NCBI GenBank assembly: GCA_963975155.1
Contig: CAXBFG010000002.1
Coordinates: 418,439-482,438, forward strand
Direction: 5' to 3'
Origin: UBA5109 sp963975155
GTDB taxonomy: Bacteria > Pseudomonadota > Gammaproteobacteria > Pseudomonadales > Pseudohongiellaceae
DNA length: 64,000 nucleotides
In this document: in pieces, positions 8,962 through 18,099 of the stretch
How positions within the stretch are numbered: position 1 is the stretch's first letter
How the letters are laid out: each line of letters opens with the position of its first letter
Made by a program: the position numbers and the translations under genes
The notes under the pieces: generated by a model
Told to the model about the DNA's origin: nothing
Seen by the model: only the letters and a program-made list of their open reading frames with translations
Databases searched by the model: none

Positions 8962-9372
8962 TTATGTGGATTTCAAACCCAGCGTAGCGGTTGCTATCAA
9001 TCCTGTAAAAAGCGTAATAATAAAACCAATAATCACAGCCAATTCATTTAGGGGCCTTATTCCTGCGAATATCAAGGCAAACATTACAGCCGTAATAATC
9101 AGTTTGCCGCTTTCGCCAGCATAAAACGATTTTACGATGAGTAGCATTTGCCGGGCCCCACGATATCGAAAAGCTTTCAGGGCAAAATAAGCATTTGGCA
9201 ATGTGCTTACCATACCACCAAGAAAAACAGAATACGCAGCAACACCATCCATCAAGGCAAAAACGCTCACTGCCGCTATTATAGTGACAATAAACTGAGT
9301 AACGATAGCCTTGTAAATTGGAGGAGCTTTGAGGTTAACGACTGCAGGTGTAGGCTCTTCAGCGTTGCTCAT
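8962..9372 (-). CDS. atpI: ATP synthase protein I
   Basis: Small inner-membrane protein of 136 residues with four predicted transmembrane helices, encoded first in the atp operon. In studied bacteria AtpI assists assembly of the c ring and may influence magnesium uptake; it is not part of the final complex. The assignment rests on position directly before atpB, size, and the AtpI/UncI pattern (FLGGMVSTLPNAYFALKAFR). A sigma70-like promoter lies 40 to 68 bases upstream of its ATG. Confidence 0.9.
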   Translation of the reverse strand: MSNAEEPTPAVVNLKAPPIYKAIVTQFIVTIIAAVSVFALMDGVAAYSVFLGGMVSTLPNAYFALKAFRYRGARQMLLIVKSFYAGESGKLIITAVMFALIFAGIRPLNELAVIIGFIITLFTGLIATATLGLKST

Positions 9373-9411
9373 CCTGGTGTATACATACTTCGGTGCTTTT
9401 CGACGCTGCGG

Positions 9412-9440
9412 ATTATAAAGATTTTAATGTCTACAGGCAA
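9412..9440 (-). promoter_or_regulatory. sigma70-like promoter of the atp operon
   Basis: Read on the minus strand there is a -35 element TTGCCT (9440-9435), a 17-base spacer and a perfect -10 TATAAT (9417-9412), in the short gap between parB and atpI. The predicted start of transcription is near 9404, giving a leader of about 30 bases before the atpI ATG. This is the best promoter match noticed in the window and would drive all nine atp genes. Confidence 0.65.
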
Positions 9441-9454
9441 CGGCAAGTACTCAT

Positions 9455-10375
9455 TTACTTAATATGATTCAATATGCCGTCCAGCTGATCCAGGGAGCCA
9501 TATTTAAGAATAAGCTTGCCCTTGCCTTTGGCTGTATGTTGTATCAGGACTTCAGCCCCCAGCTTATCTGAAAGGTCGTCCTGTAATTGCCGAATATCCG
9601 GGTCAATTGTTTTCTTTTCTACCGGAGTATTGGTTTTATTCTGCAAACCCCTGACCAGGGCTTCAGTCTGGCGAACCGACATACCCTTACCAACCACTGT
9701 TTGTGCCGCTTTGGTTTGTTGCTCGCCGCTTAAAGCAAGTAAAGCCCTTGCATGTCCCATCTCCAGGTCCCCATGCTCAAGTGAAATCCTGACATCGGGG
9801 TTTAAGCTCATTAAGCGAATCAGGTTGGTTACTGTGGTTCGGGACTTGCCAACGGCATCTGCCACTTCCTGCTGAGTGAGTTCAAATTCATCCTGCAGGC
9901 GCTTCAGGGCCATAGCTTCTTCTATCGGGTTCAGGTCCTCACGTTGTATATTTTCAATAAGAGCCATCGCAATAGCAGTATCGTCCGGAACATCTTTAAC
10001 CAGCACCGGAATAGTGTCCAGACCCGCCATCTGGCAGGCGCGCCAGCGCCTTTCTCCGGCGATTATTTCATATTTATTGCTGCTGATTGGACGCACCACG
10101 ATGGGCTGCATAAGTCCCTGAGCCTTAATTGAGGCGGCAAGATCTTCCAATGCTTCAGGGCGCATATCGAGGCGGGGTTGATATTTGCCTGCTTGTATAA
10201 ATTCTATGGGCAATCGAAGCAAATCACTTTTTAACTCCGGATTGCCGGATTGCTGAGTGTCCGATGTTCGCTCAACCAAAATTGGCACAGCCTGGTCATC
10301 TGTACTACCCTGCTTATCCAGAGTTCCAAGTAATGCATCAAGGCCTCTACCCAGGCCGCGTTTTTTTAAAGCCAT
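9455..10375 (-). CDS. parB: chromosome partitioning protein ParB
   Basis: Binds parS sites near the origin, spreads along DNA as a CTP-dependent clamp, and works with ParA to segregate the chromosome. 306 residues. The N-terminal ParB/Srx CTPase domain has QPR and GERRWRA (about 127-133). A helix-turn-helix follows (LTQQEVADAVGKSRTTVTNLIRL), then a C-terminal dimerisation domain. The coding sequence starts 4 bases after parA stops. Two matching parS sites lie inside recF, about 11 kb away across the origin. Confidence 0.97.
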   Translation of the reverse strand: MALKKRGLGRGLDALLGTLDKQGSTDDQAVPILVERTSDTQQSGNPELKSDLLRLPIEFIQAGKYQPRLDMRPEALEDLAASIKAQGLMQPIVVRPISSNKYEIIAGERRWRACQMAGLDTIPVLVKDVPDDTAIAMALIENIQREDLNPIEEAMALKRLQDEFELTQQEVADAVGKSRTTVTNLIRLMSLNPDVRISLEHGDLEMGHARALLALSGEQQTKAAQTVVGKGMSVRQTEALVRGLQNKTNTPVEKKTIDPDIRQLQDDLSDKLGAEVLIQHTAKGKGKLILKYGSLDQLDGILNHIK

Positions 10376-10379
10376 AGTC

Positions 10380-11183
10380 TTACTCTTTTAAAGGTTCTGC
10401 CTGATTCTGGCCATCTTTCTTTGCATACTGCCGGAGAATCTCTCCAGCCAGGGCAATATAGGCAAGCGCACCCCTGGATGCCTTATCATAAGCTATTACT
10501 GGTAAACCATAACTAGGCGCTTCAGCAAGACGGATATTGCGTGGTATCACCGTGCGATAAACCTTGCTTCCAAAGTATTCTTTTAATTGCTCGGAAACAT
10601 CCAGTGTCAGGCGGTTTCTCGGGTCATACATGGTGCGCAGTATACCCTCTATCTCCAGAGCGGGATTCAGCTTGGTCGCTATTGCCTGTATGGTGTCATT
10701 TAAAGCAGTAAGCCCCTCCAATGCATAATATTCACATTGCATTGGAATTAATACGCTGTCTGCTGCAACCAGTGCATTAACCGTCAACATATTCAGCGAA
10801 GGCGGACAATCGATCAGAATAAAATCAAATTGTTCCTTATCTTCAGCAAATGCCTTTTTTAAGATGCTTTCCCTGTCTGAAGACTGCAACAAGGCAACTT
10901 CAGCTGCCGTGAGGTCTCCATTCGCGGGCAAGACTTCATAGCCTGCATCTTCAGCAAAAGTAACAACATCAGAGAACGATGCCTGGTCGATTAATAAATC
11001 GTAAACAGAGCACTCCAGGTCATTTTTCTCAATACCACTGCCCATCGTGGCATTGCCCTGAGGATCAAGGTCAACCATGAGTACATTACGCCCTGCTCGC
11101 GCCAGAGAGGCTGCCAAATTCACTGTTGTTGTGGTTTTGCCAACACCGCCTTTCTGATTAGCGATAGCAATAATTCGTGTCAT
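10380..11183 (-). CDS. parA: chromosome partitioning ATPase ParA (Soj)
   Basis: Deviant Walker ATPase that binds DNA non-specifically and moves ParB-parS complexes apart. 267 residues. The deviant Walker A is KGGVGKTTT near residues 11-19 with the signature lysine; the DLDPQGNAT motif follows, and FILIDCPPSLN is Walker B. It is located between rsmG (14 bases upstream) and parB (4 bases downstream), the classical gidB-soj-spo0J order of origin regions. Confidence 0.97.
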   Translation of the reverse strand: MTRIIAIANQKGGVGKTTTTVNLAASLARAGRNVLMVDLDPQGNATMGSGIEKNDLECSVYDLLIDQASFSDVVTFAEDAGYEVLPANGDLTAAEVALLQSSDRESILKKAFAEDKEQFDFILIDCPPSLNMLTVNALVAADSVLIPMQCEYYALEGLTALNDTIQAIATKLNPALEIEGILRTMYDPRNRLTLDVSEQLKEYFGSKVYRTVIPRNIRLAEAPSYGLPVIAYDKASRGALAYIALAGEILRQYAKKDGQNQAEPLKE

Positions 11184-11197
11184 TCTTAAACGCTTTA

Positions 11198-11848
11198 TCA
11201 GACCCTACTTAACTCAAGCAAATGTCGAGCACCTTTTTCACCGGGAATTTTCAATTCATGCACCGCAAGCAATCTAAAGTCATCCGGTAGATCATTTATT
11301 TCTGCTTGCGGATACTGTCCTTTCATCGCCAGCAGCTTACTCTTTTCACCAAGCAAATGTCGAGTTTGCTCAATAAACTTCGCAAGTGTTGAATAAGCTC
11401 TGCTAAGGACAATATCAAAGACTTCTATGCTTTGATAGCTTTCAGCCCTGTCGTTAATCACCTCGACATTTTTGATGCCCAGCTGCACACAGGTTTGAAA
11501 AAGAAAACGGGTCTTCTTGCCATTACTATCGAGCAGGCTGACTTTTTTCCCCGGTTCACATATCGCGACAGGTAATCCCGGCAAACCCGCACCCGTTCCA
11601 ACATCAAGTACGGATTGTCCATGAATAAAGGGCAGAATACTTAAACTATCCAGTAAATGAAGATTCAACATTAGCGCCGGATCTTTAATACCGGAGAGAT
11701 TATAACTTTGATTCCATTTCGCGAGCAGCTCTAGATATGCAAGCAGGACATCTTGCTTGTCTGCACTTATTGTTAATTTGAGTTCCTTAATGCCCTCAGC
11801 CAGTTGTTGGCTAAATAATATTTTTGCCTGCGGTGATATTTTTTCCAT
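11198..11848 (-). CDS. rsmG: 16S rRNA (guanine527-N7) methyltransferase
   Basis: Methylates G527 of 16S rRNA using S-adenosylmethionine; loss gives low-level streptomycin resistance in other bacteria. 216 residues. The SAM-binding motif is VLDVGTGAGLPGLPVAI, with WNQSYNLSGIKDP upstream, both RsmG signatures. Its ATG shares one base with the mnmG stop (TGATG at 11850-11846), so translation is likely coupled to mnmG. Confidence 0.96.
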   Translation of the reverse strand: MEKISPQAKILFSQQLAEGIKELKLTISADKQDVLLAYLELLAKWNQSYNLSGIKDPALMLNLHLLDSLSILPFIHGQSVLDVGTGAGLPGLPVAICEPGKKVSLLDSNGKKTRFLFQTCVQLGIKNVEVINDRAESYQSIEVFDIVLSRAYSTLAKFIEQTRHLLGEKSKLLAMKGQYPQAEINDLPDDFRLLAVHELKIPGEKGARHLLELSRV

Positions 11849-13770
11849 CAGGCAGATTGACTAGCCTTTTCCTTGCCTGCATAGGAAGGTCCTGAAGCAT
11901 GGTACTTCTTTAAATAAATAAGCAATAAAGAAATAGCGGCGGGCGTCACTCCTGGTATTCTGGAAGCTCTTGAAATTGTTTCGGGCTTTGCAGATGAAAG
12001 TTTTTGTTTTAGCTCGCTGGATAAACCAGATATCGACGCATAATCAAAATTCTCAGGAAGAAGCGTTTCAGCATGGTTTTTTAATTTTTCGATTTCTCCC
12101 TTCTGACGATCTATATAACCCTGGTATTTAACGCTAATTTCAACTTGTTCACTCACTGCCGGCGCCGGTTCTTGTGCTAATAATCCTGCCTTTATACAGG
12201 CCTTGTTAAGACTATCAACACTCACACCAGGACGTGCAAGTATGTCTGCCAGGTTATATTCATGAGCCAATGCTTTCTCCAACAGGGGATTAATCAATCC
12301 AGCTAGCTCAGAATTAGTATGTACCCAGGTTTTTTCCAGTCTCTCTTGTTCTTTAACAATTGCTTCGCGTTTCAATTCAAAAGCCTGCCAACGCTCATCA
12401 TCAACCAGACCCAGTTCTCTTCCCTTTTCTGTTAAACGTAAGTCCGCATTATCCTGACGTAACATTAAGCGATATTCCGCACGACTGGTAAACATGCGAT
12501 AAGGCTCCATAGTTCCCTGAGAAATCAGATCACCTACCAGAACGCCCATATAGGCCAGTTCTCTGCCAGGGCACCAGTAATCTTTTCCTTGAATCGCCAG
12601 GGCTGCATTAAGCCCGGCTAATAAGCCTTGAGCTGCTGCTTCTTCGTACCCTGTTGTGCCATTTATCTGACCGGCAAAGTACAAACCTTCTATAAATTTT
12701 GTCTCCAGTGAATACTTTAAATCCCGGGGATCAAAAAAATCATATTCAATGGCATAACCTGGGCGGATGATATGGGCATTCTCAAAACCTTTAATATTAA
12801 CAATCAGTTGTTTTTGCACCTCAAATGGCAGACTGGTGGAAATTCCGTTTGGATACAGTTCATGGGTTTTCAATCCTTCCGGTTCAACAAAAATCTGATG
12901 ACTGGTCCGGTCAGAGAAACGCACGACTTTATCTTCTATTGAGGGACAGTACCTTGGCCCAACACCTTCTATTTCGCCCGTATACATTGGTGAAAATTTC
13001 AAGCCGGCACGAATAATATCGTGGCACTTTTCATTAGTTGCTGTGATATAACAACTGACCTGCTCTGGATGTTCCTCTACTTTGCCTAAATAAGACATCA
13101 CTGGCAGGGGATCATCTCCTGCCTGTTCCTGCATTAGTTTAAAATTGACGGTCCGAGCATCTATTCTTGGCGGGGTTCCTGTTTTTAAGCGGCCAACACG
13201 AAACGGCAATTCTCTTAGCCTGTGCGCCAAAGCGATTGATGGTGCATCGCCAGCCCTGCCGCCAGCATAATTTTCCAGACCTATATGAATTTTACCGCCG
13301 AGAAAAGTTCCTGTTGTTAAAATAACCCGAGAGGCGTAAAAACGCTGTCCCATTTGTGTGATAACCCCACAAACTCTTTCACCTTCAAGAATCAGATTAT
13401 CAATGGCCTGTTGAAAAATATGTAAATTTGGCTGATTCTCAAGTATCTCCCTTATCGCAGCCTTATACAGAAGCCTGTCTGCCTGTGCACGAGTGGCTCT
13501 GACTGCGGGTCCTTTACTGGCATTCAGCGTGCGAAACTGTATACCTGCCAGATCTGCTGCTTTAGCCATTGCACCACCCAGGGCATCTATTTCTTTAACC
13601 AGGTGCGTTTTTCCAATACCACCAATGGCCGGGTTACAGGACATTTGGCCAAGGGTTTCGATGTTATGTGTTACCAGCAGGGTATTTACACCCATGCGCG
13701 CAGAAGCCAGGGCTGCTTCAGTGCCCGCATGTCCACCACCAATCACAATAACGTCAAAACGTTCGTGCAT
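11848..13770 (-). CDS. mnmG: tRNA uridine-5-carboxymethylaminomethyl modification enzyme MnmG
   Basis: FAD-dependent half of the MnmE-MnmG complex that modifies the wobble uridine (cmnm5U34) of several tRNAs. 640 residues. The dinucleotide-binding motif VIVIGGGHAGTEAA is at the N-terminus; SCNPAIGGIGKTHLVKEIDALGG and GTFLGGKIHIG are family blocks. The C-terminal helical part contains ASRIPGVTPAAISLLLIYLKK. Upstream is a 374-base AT-rich gap, the position of oriC in E. coli; mnmE lies just beyond it. Confidence 0.97.
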   Translation of the reverse strand: MHERFDVIVIGGGHAGTEAALASARMGVNTLLVTHNIETLGQMSCNPAIGGIGKTHLVKEIDALGGAMAKAADLAGIQFRTLNASKGPAVRATRAQADRLLYKAAIREILENQPNLHIFQQAIDNLILEGERVCGVITQMGQRFYASRVILTTGTFLGGKIHIGLENYAGGRAGDAPSIALAHRLRELPFRVGRLKTGTPPRIDARTVNFKLMQEQAGDDPLPVMSYLGKVEEHPEQVSCYITATNEKCHDIIRAGLKFSPMYTGEIEGVGPRYCPSIEDKVVRFSDRTSHQIFVEPEGLKTHELYPNGISTSLPFEVQKQLIVNIKGFENAHIIRPGYAIEYDFFDPRDLKYSLETKFIEGLYFAGQINGTTGYEEAAAQGLLAGLNAALAIQGKDYWCPGRELAYMGVLVGDLISQGTMEPYRMFTSRAEYRLMLRQDNADLRLTEKGRELGLVDDERWQAFELKREAIVKEQERLEKTWVHTNSELAGLINPLLEKALAHEYNLADILARPGVSVDSLNKACIKAGLLAQEPAPAVSEQVEISVKYQGYIDRQKGEIEKLKNHAETLLPENFDYASISGLSSELKQKLSSAKPETISRASRIPGVTPAAISLLLIYLKKYHASGPSYAGKEKASQSA

Positions 13771-14144
13771 ACATAAACTCTTTCTTTTGAGGGGCGCTAA
13801 GTATACGGTTTTGCAAAAAAATTTATAGAGCTATCTTAAATAAATAATATGTATATATAGATAGAAGAGTATATGGATATTATTTAAATATTATTATTAC
13901 TATTAAGCTGATCTGAGCTGTGTAAAAGCCTATAAAGGTAATATTTATCAACAGCTTACATTGATATAACTTTGTGGGGAAGCTGCGTTAAAGCTGCTGG
14001 TAAGCATGGGCTTAACTGTTTGCTCTAATGTATAACATTTTGCTCATTCAGGTTTGGACAAGTTCTACATTATTTATACAGAAAATAAGCCGCTTTTGGG
14101 CCTGCTTGTCCACAGCTTGTTAGTTATGTTTTTTCTTATTTTGA
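13771..14144. other. mnmG-mnmE gap: AT-rich region with DnaA-like boxes (possible secondary origin element)
   Basis: A gene-free 374-base stretch. The mnmG side (about 13815-13905) is almost only A and T, like a DNA-unwinding element. The mnmE side has DnaA-box-like 9-mers: TTTTACACA on the minus strand (13927-13919, matches TTWTNCACA), TTATCAACA (13945-13953, one mismatch), TTATACAGA (14074-14082, one mismatch) and TTGTCCACA (14106-14114, one mismatch). This layout mirrors E. coli oriC beside gidA/mnmG. However, gene direction diverges at dnaA, not here, so this may be a secondary or ancestral element. It must also hold the mnmG promoter, which I could not pin down. Confidence 0.45.
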
Positions 14145-15527
14145 TCACTTGCCGATACAAAAAGAGGAAAAAATTTCACCAAGCAAGGCATCAGAACTAA
14201 ATTCACCCGTAATTTCAGAGAGTGCCTGCTGTGCCTCACGCAAGTCATCAGCGAGTAATTCTCCAGCCTTAAATTCGGTTAACTGTTCATACGCTGCTTG
14301 TAATGACAGCTGTGCTCGTTTAAGCGCATCCAAATGACGGCGTCTGGCAATGAAACCACCTTCTTCAGTATTAAGAAATCCAGCAGCCTGTTTTAGTTGT
14401 GTAATAAGATAATCAAGTCCTTGCTTCTTCAAGGCAGAAATTGCAACACAAGGCAGACCAGTATCACTATCTGTACTATAACCAGGCATCTGTTCTGCTA
14501 AATCTATTTTATTTTTTACCAATGTAATTTTACGTAGATTATTTTCATCTTGGTTGAGTTGCTGCCATAGCGTGTTGTTTTTGAGTTCAATATCAGAGCT
14601 GCCATCTACAACGAATAAAATGTGATCAGCGTTTTTTAATGCTTCCCAGGTTCGTTTAATGCCTTCCTGCTCAACGATGTCAGAGCTGACTCTTAGCCCT
14701 GCAGTGTCAATTATATGTATGGGCAAGCCGTCAATATTAATTAATTCTTTCAGGGTATCTCGGGTGGTACCAGCGACATCTGTCACGATTGCTGTAGCCC
14801 GGCCACTAAGCAGATTTAACAGACTGGATTTCCCAACATTAGGTTCGCCTACTATTACTATGGAAACGCCTTCCTTTAAAATGCTGCCGGTTCGCGCCTG
14901 ACTCAACACGCTTTCTAAATTCTGTTGAATAAGGTGTAGTTTGGTTTTCACATCACCGGAAGTTAAAAAATCAATTTCTTCTTCTGGAAAATCTATGGAC
15001 GCTTCTACAAAAACGCGCAATTCAATAATAGAAGTAAGCAGTTGATTAATCAGATTTGAAAACTCTCCCTGCAGAGAGCGAAGCGCAAACTTAGCAGCTG
15101 TAATGGAATGACTTTCTATAAGATCAGCTATAGCTTCAGCCTGAGCAAGATCAATTTTATCGTTAAGAAAGGCTCGTTCTGAAAACTCCCCGGGCCGTGC
15201 AACTCTGGATCCGCATTTCAGAATTGCCTGGATTAACTGATCAAGGATAATTGGTCCACCGTGAGCCTGAAATTCAATAACATCCTCCCCGGTAAATGAA
15301 GCGGGAGACGGGAAAAAAAGGCTCAGACCCTGATCTATGATTTCATTATCAGAGTTACGAAATGTAGAAAAATGTGCATATCTGGCGGGAGGAATTTCAC
15401 CCAGGATAGTAATAGCAATATTTTTTACCAGGGGGCCGGAGACACGAACAATACCAACACCTCCGATACCGCCGGGAGTTGCAATGGCACAAATTGTATC
15501 AATTTTGGCTTCACTGCTGCTGGGCAT
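14145..15527 (-). CDS. mnmE: tRNA modification GTPase MnmE
   Basis: GTPase partner of MnmG in wobble-uridine modification of tRNA. 460 residues in three parts: an N-terminal tetrahydrofolate-binding domain (ATPGGIGGVGIVRVSG), a helical domain, and an inserted G domain with P-loop GEPNVGKSS, DVAGTTRDT (switch I), DTAGLR (G3) and KNKID (G4). It ends in CIGK, the conserved C-terminal motif with the functional cysteine. It is 12 bases after yidC. Confidence 0.97.
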   Translation of the reverse strand: MPSSSEAKIDTICAIATPGGIGGVGIVRVSGPLVKNIAITILGEIPPARYAHFSTFRNSDNEIIDQGLSLFFPSPASFTGEDVIEFQAHGGPIILDQLIQAILKCGSRVARPGEFSERAFLNDKIDLAQAEAIADLIESHSITAAKFALRSLQGEFSNLINQLLTSIIELRVFVEASIDFPEEEIDFLTSGDVKTKLHLIQQNLESVLSQARTGSILKEGVSIVIVGEPNVGKSSLLNLLSGRATAIVTDVAGTTRDTLKELINIDGLPIHIIDTAGLRVSSDIVEQEGIKRTWEALKNADHILFVVDGSSDIELKNNTLWQQLNQDENNLRKITLVKNKIDLAEQMPGYSTDSDTGLPCVAISALKKQGLDYLITQLKQAAGFLNTEEGGFIARRRHLDALKRAQLSLQAAYEQLTEFKAGELLADDLREAQQALSEITGEFSSDALLGEIFSSFCIGK

Positions 15528-15539
15528 GGGGTGTTTTAA

Positions 15540-17228
15540 TCAGGCAGTTTTGCTTTCGTAAGATTTATTTACACTGCGAATAATATAGGACTGCTGTAAG
15601 ATGTTGAAGATGTTACTAACCAGCCAGTATAAAACGAGACCTGATGGAAACCACAGGAAAAACACCGTAAAGATAACAGGCATTAATTTCATTACTTTTG
15701 CCTGCATGGGATCAGCGGTGGCCATGGGTGTCATTTGCTGAGATATAAACATTGATACACCCATGATCAGAGGCAATATAAAATAAGGATCCATCTGGGA
15801 CAAATCGTTATACCAGAAGATGAAAGGAGATTGCCTTAATTCAATACTCTTCATAAGAACCCAATAGATGCCAATTAGTACCGGCATCTGCAGCAGCATG
15901 GGCAGACAACCACCAAGCGGATTGACCTTTTCTTTTTTCCACAGCTCCATTTGTGCCTGCATTAATTTTTGTTTATCGTCACCATAACGATCTTTCAGTT
16001 GGGCAACTTTGGGCGCCAGGCGTCTCATTTTAGCCATTGATCGGTAACTTGATGCTGACAGGCGCATAAAAAGAACTTTTATAACAATGGTTAAACCAAT
16101 AATTGACCAGCCAAAATTGCCAAACAGGCTGTAAATTTTCATTAATAGCCAGAAAATAGGCTGTGCAATAAACCATAGCCAACCATAATCAATGGTTAAA
16201 TCCAGGTCTTCATGAATTTCTTCCAGTCGATACTGGTCTTTAGGTCCGGCCCAGAATCCAGCCTCTAAAACCTGTGTCGTGCCAGGGGCTACAGAACTTT
16301 GTGGTCCGACAAAACCTAACAGGTATTCGCCAGCATTATTTCTTCTTGTTGAGAAGGTATTAGTCTGGTTGGCATCCGGGATCCAGCTGCTCAGGAAATA
16401 GTGTTGTGAGAATGCTACCCATCCACCCTCGACAGTATAGTTGGGTTCACCATCATCAATATCATCGAAACTGATTTTTTTATAAGGATCATCTGCGAGA
16501 CTTATTGCTGCACCGAGAAAATCGCGTAATCCAAAACCGCCGGTAGTACTGGGGTCAGGAGCGCGGTCACGTTTTATTTGGCCAAACAGGTTTGCGCTCC
16601 AAGTATCTGGACTTTTATTATCAATCAAATACTGGACTCTAATCAGATAATCATCAGCACTAAAAATAAAGCGTTTGGTGATTTCTACGCCTGCTGGAGT
16701 GGTATACAGCAGGTCTACACTTAGTTCACCCTGATTGATTGAGTAATTGCTTTGTTGTGCCTGGTAGACCGGACGGCCAGCGCCACTGGCATCAGGGCCA
16801 TTCACTCCGATCAAGCCGCTCTGTGAAACATACACGCCCATACTGTCATTTCTAAGCAGTATGAAAGGATCATCAAGGGCATCCAGACTGGTTGGATATT
16901 TGGGCAGGGCTATAGAGGTGATATCACCACCCAGTAAATTAATCCTTACCTGGTGGACAGGGGTTGTTATGGAAATAAAACGATCTGCAGAAAGCGGCGC
17001 CGCATTTATGCTGGCCGTATTCCCGGTTTGTACCTGAGGCAAATCGGAAGCCAGTCCATCGGCGGCTGGTATAAGCACATCAGGCAAATCCAGAGAGCTT
17101 TGTTGCACAGCAGTTGTTGCACTACCATTTTGCTGGCCTTGCTGGGGATAGTCTTCATTCCAGGCCAGCAACATTAAGTAGGAAACGAGCGCCAGGCCGG
17201 CAATTATTGCATTACGGGTATGATCCAT
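15540..17228 (-). CDS. yidC: membrane protein insertase YidC
   Basis: Inserts and folds inner-membrane proteins, including the Fo subunits encoded in this window. 562 residues, the gammaproteobacterial form: an N-terminal signal-anchor helix (about 8-24), a large periplasmic beta domain (about 60-340), then the five-helix core with GGCLPMLLQMPVLIGIYWVL and the conserved arginine in the cytoplasmic side (LSASSYRSMAKMRRLAPK). It sits between yidD and mnmE, as in most gammaproteobacteria. Confidence 0.97.
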   Translation of the reverse strand: MDHTRNAIIAGLALVSYLMLLAWNEDYPQQGQQNGSATTAVQQSSLDLPDVLIPAADGLASDLPQVQTGNTASINAAPLSADRFISITTPVHQVRINLLGGDITSIALPKYPTSLDALDDPFILLRNDSMGVYVSQSGLIGVNGPDASGAGRPVYQAQQSNYSINQGELSVDLLYTTPAGVEITKRFIFSADDYLIRVQYLIDNKSPDTWSANLFGQIKRDRAPDPSTTGGFGLRDFLGAAISLADDPYKKISFDDIDDGEPNYTVEGGWVAFSQHYFLSSWIPDANQTNTFSTRRNNAGEYLLGFVGPQSSVAPGTTQVLEAGFWAGPKDQYRLEEIHEDLDLTIDYGWLWFIAQPIFWLLMKIYSLFGNFGWSIIGLTIVIKVLFMRLSASSYRSMAKMRRLAPKVAQLKDRYGDDKQKLMQAQMELWKKEKVNPLGGCLPMLLQMPVLIGIYWVLMKSIELRQSPFIFWYNDLSQMDPYFILPLIMGVSMFISQQMTPMATADPMQAKVMKLMPVIFTVFFLWFPSGLVLYWLVSNIFNILQQSYIIRSVNKSYESKTA

Positions 17229-17236
17229 AGTGTTGC

Positions 17237-17497
17237 TTACTTATGACAGGTTGATTCAGAGGACTGAGGCACGGGGTCAAGGCCTCCTTCATGATAAGGG
17301 TGACAGCGGCAAATTCTTTTTATGCCGAACCAGCTGCCTTTTACGGCGCCATGTATTTGAATAGCTTCATAAGTATAGGATGAACAGCTTGGGTAGTATC
17401 GGCAGTTCTGTCCCAGCATAGGGCTAATAAAATAACGGTAGGCTGCAATCAGAAGCAAAATGGCCCGGGCAGGCAAAGAGGGTTTGTGACTCGGCAT
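17237..17497 (-). CDS. yidD: membrane protein insertion efficiency factor YidD
   Basis: Small protein of 86 residues that aids YidC-dependent insertion. It has one hydrophobic N-terminal segment and the cysteine-rich signature NCRYYPSCSSYTYEAI, then CRCHPYHEGGLDPVP. Its ATG overlaps the rnpA stop by one base (TAATG at 17499-17495), pointing to coupled translation. yidC begins 8 bases downstream. Confidence 0.96.
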   Translation of the reverse strand: MPSHKPSLPARAILLLIAAYRYFISPMLGQNCRYYPSCSSYTYEAIQIHGAVKGSWFGIKRICRCHPYHEGGLDPVPQSSESTCHK

Positions 17498-17859
17498 TAT
17501 GATTTCTTTTTCAATTTGAGTATCAGTTCATCAAGTAGCTTGTTCATTTGTACTTGTACTTCCCTGTTGTCCAGCTGATCTAAACCATGTCTGGCCAGCA
17601 CAACGAGATCAATTGTACCAAACTCTGCCTGTCTTAATCGAAAAGATTCACGAATTATTCTTTTAAGTCGGTTCCTTTGAACTGCTGTTTTAATATGCTT
17701 TTTCGCGACAATAATACCAAGCCGTGGAGGGCCATCTGAGTTACCGACAAGGATTAGGATTACAGGGCTTGATAGCTTAAAGGCGGTTTTTTGAAAAACC
17801 GGATTAAATTGTGCCGGACCCAAGAGGCGGGCCGCTTTGCTAAAGCCCTGCTTGGCCAT
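17497..17859 (-). CDS. rnpA: ribonuclease P protein component
   Basis: Basic protein that assists the RNase P RNA in removing tRNA 5' leaders. From ATG 17859 it has 120 residues. The RNP signature is KTAVQRNRLKRIIRESFR. The frame stays open up to a TTG at 17958, which would add 33 residues unlike other RnpA proteins. I chose ATG 17859 because a strong ribosome site AAGGAG (17871-17866) lies 6 bases upstream and MAKQGFSKAARLLGPAQF aligns with the normal start. It follows rpmH, as in nearly all bacteria. Confidence 0.93.
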   Translation of the reverse strand: MAKQGFSKAARLLGPAQFNPVFQKTAFKLSSPVILILVGNSDGPPRLGIIVAKKHIKTAVQRNRLKRIIRESFRLRQAEFGTIDLVVLARHGLDQLDNREVQVQMNKLLDELILKLKKKS

Positions 17860-17964
17860 TGGCTTCTCCTTGTTAATGAAGAGCTCCAGTTTAGCGTAAG
17901 GGCCCATCGGGCTTTTGTGTAAATTCATGGCACTCAATCGAGATACCATGATTACCAAGCCAAA

Positions 17965-18099
17965 TCAGGCAGAAAGCTTGGCTCTGCCTTTAGATCTTCT
18001 GCGGTTCAGGACGAGACGACCGCCTTTAGTTGCCATTCTGGCTCTGAAACCGTGGGTTCTGGCTCGTTTCAGGACGCTTGGCTGAAATGTTCTTTTCAT
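17965..18099 (-). CDS. rpmH: 50S ribosomal protein L34
   Basis: A 44-residue, very basic ribosomal protein. The minus strand from ATG 18099 to TGA 17965 reads MKRTFQPSVLKRARTHGF, then RARMATKGGRLVLNRRRSKG and RAKLSA, a textbook L34. It is the first gene left of the rpmH-dnaA gap and heads the rpmH-rnpA-yidD-yidC-mnmE series. Confidence 0.98.
   Translation of the reverse strand: MKRTFQPSVLKRARTHGFRARMATKGGRLVLNRRRSKGRAKLSA

Noticed and set aside
17860..17958. N-terminal extension of RnpA by 33 residues from a TTG start
   Set aside because: The extension is unlike other RnpA proteins, and a strong ribosome site precedes ATG 17859.
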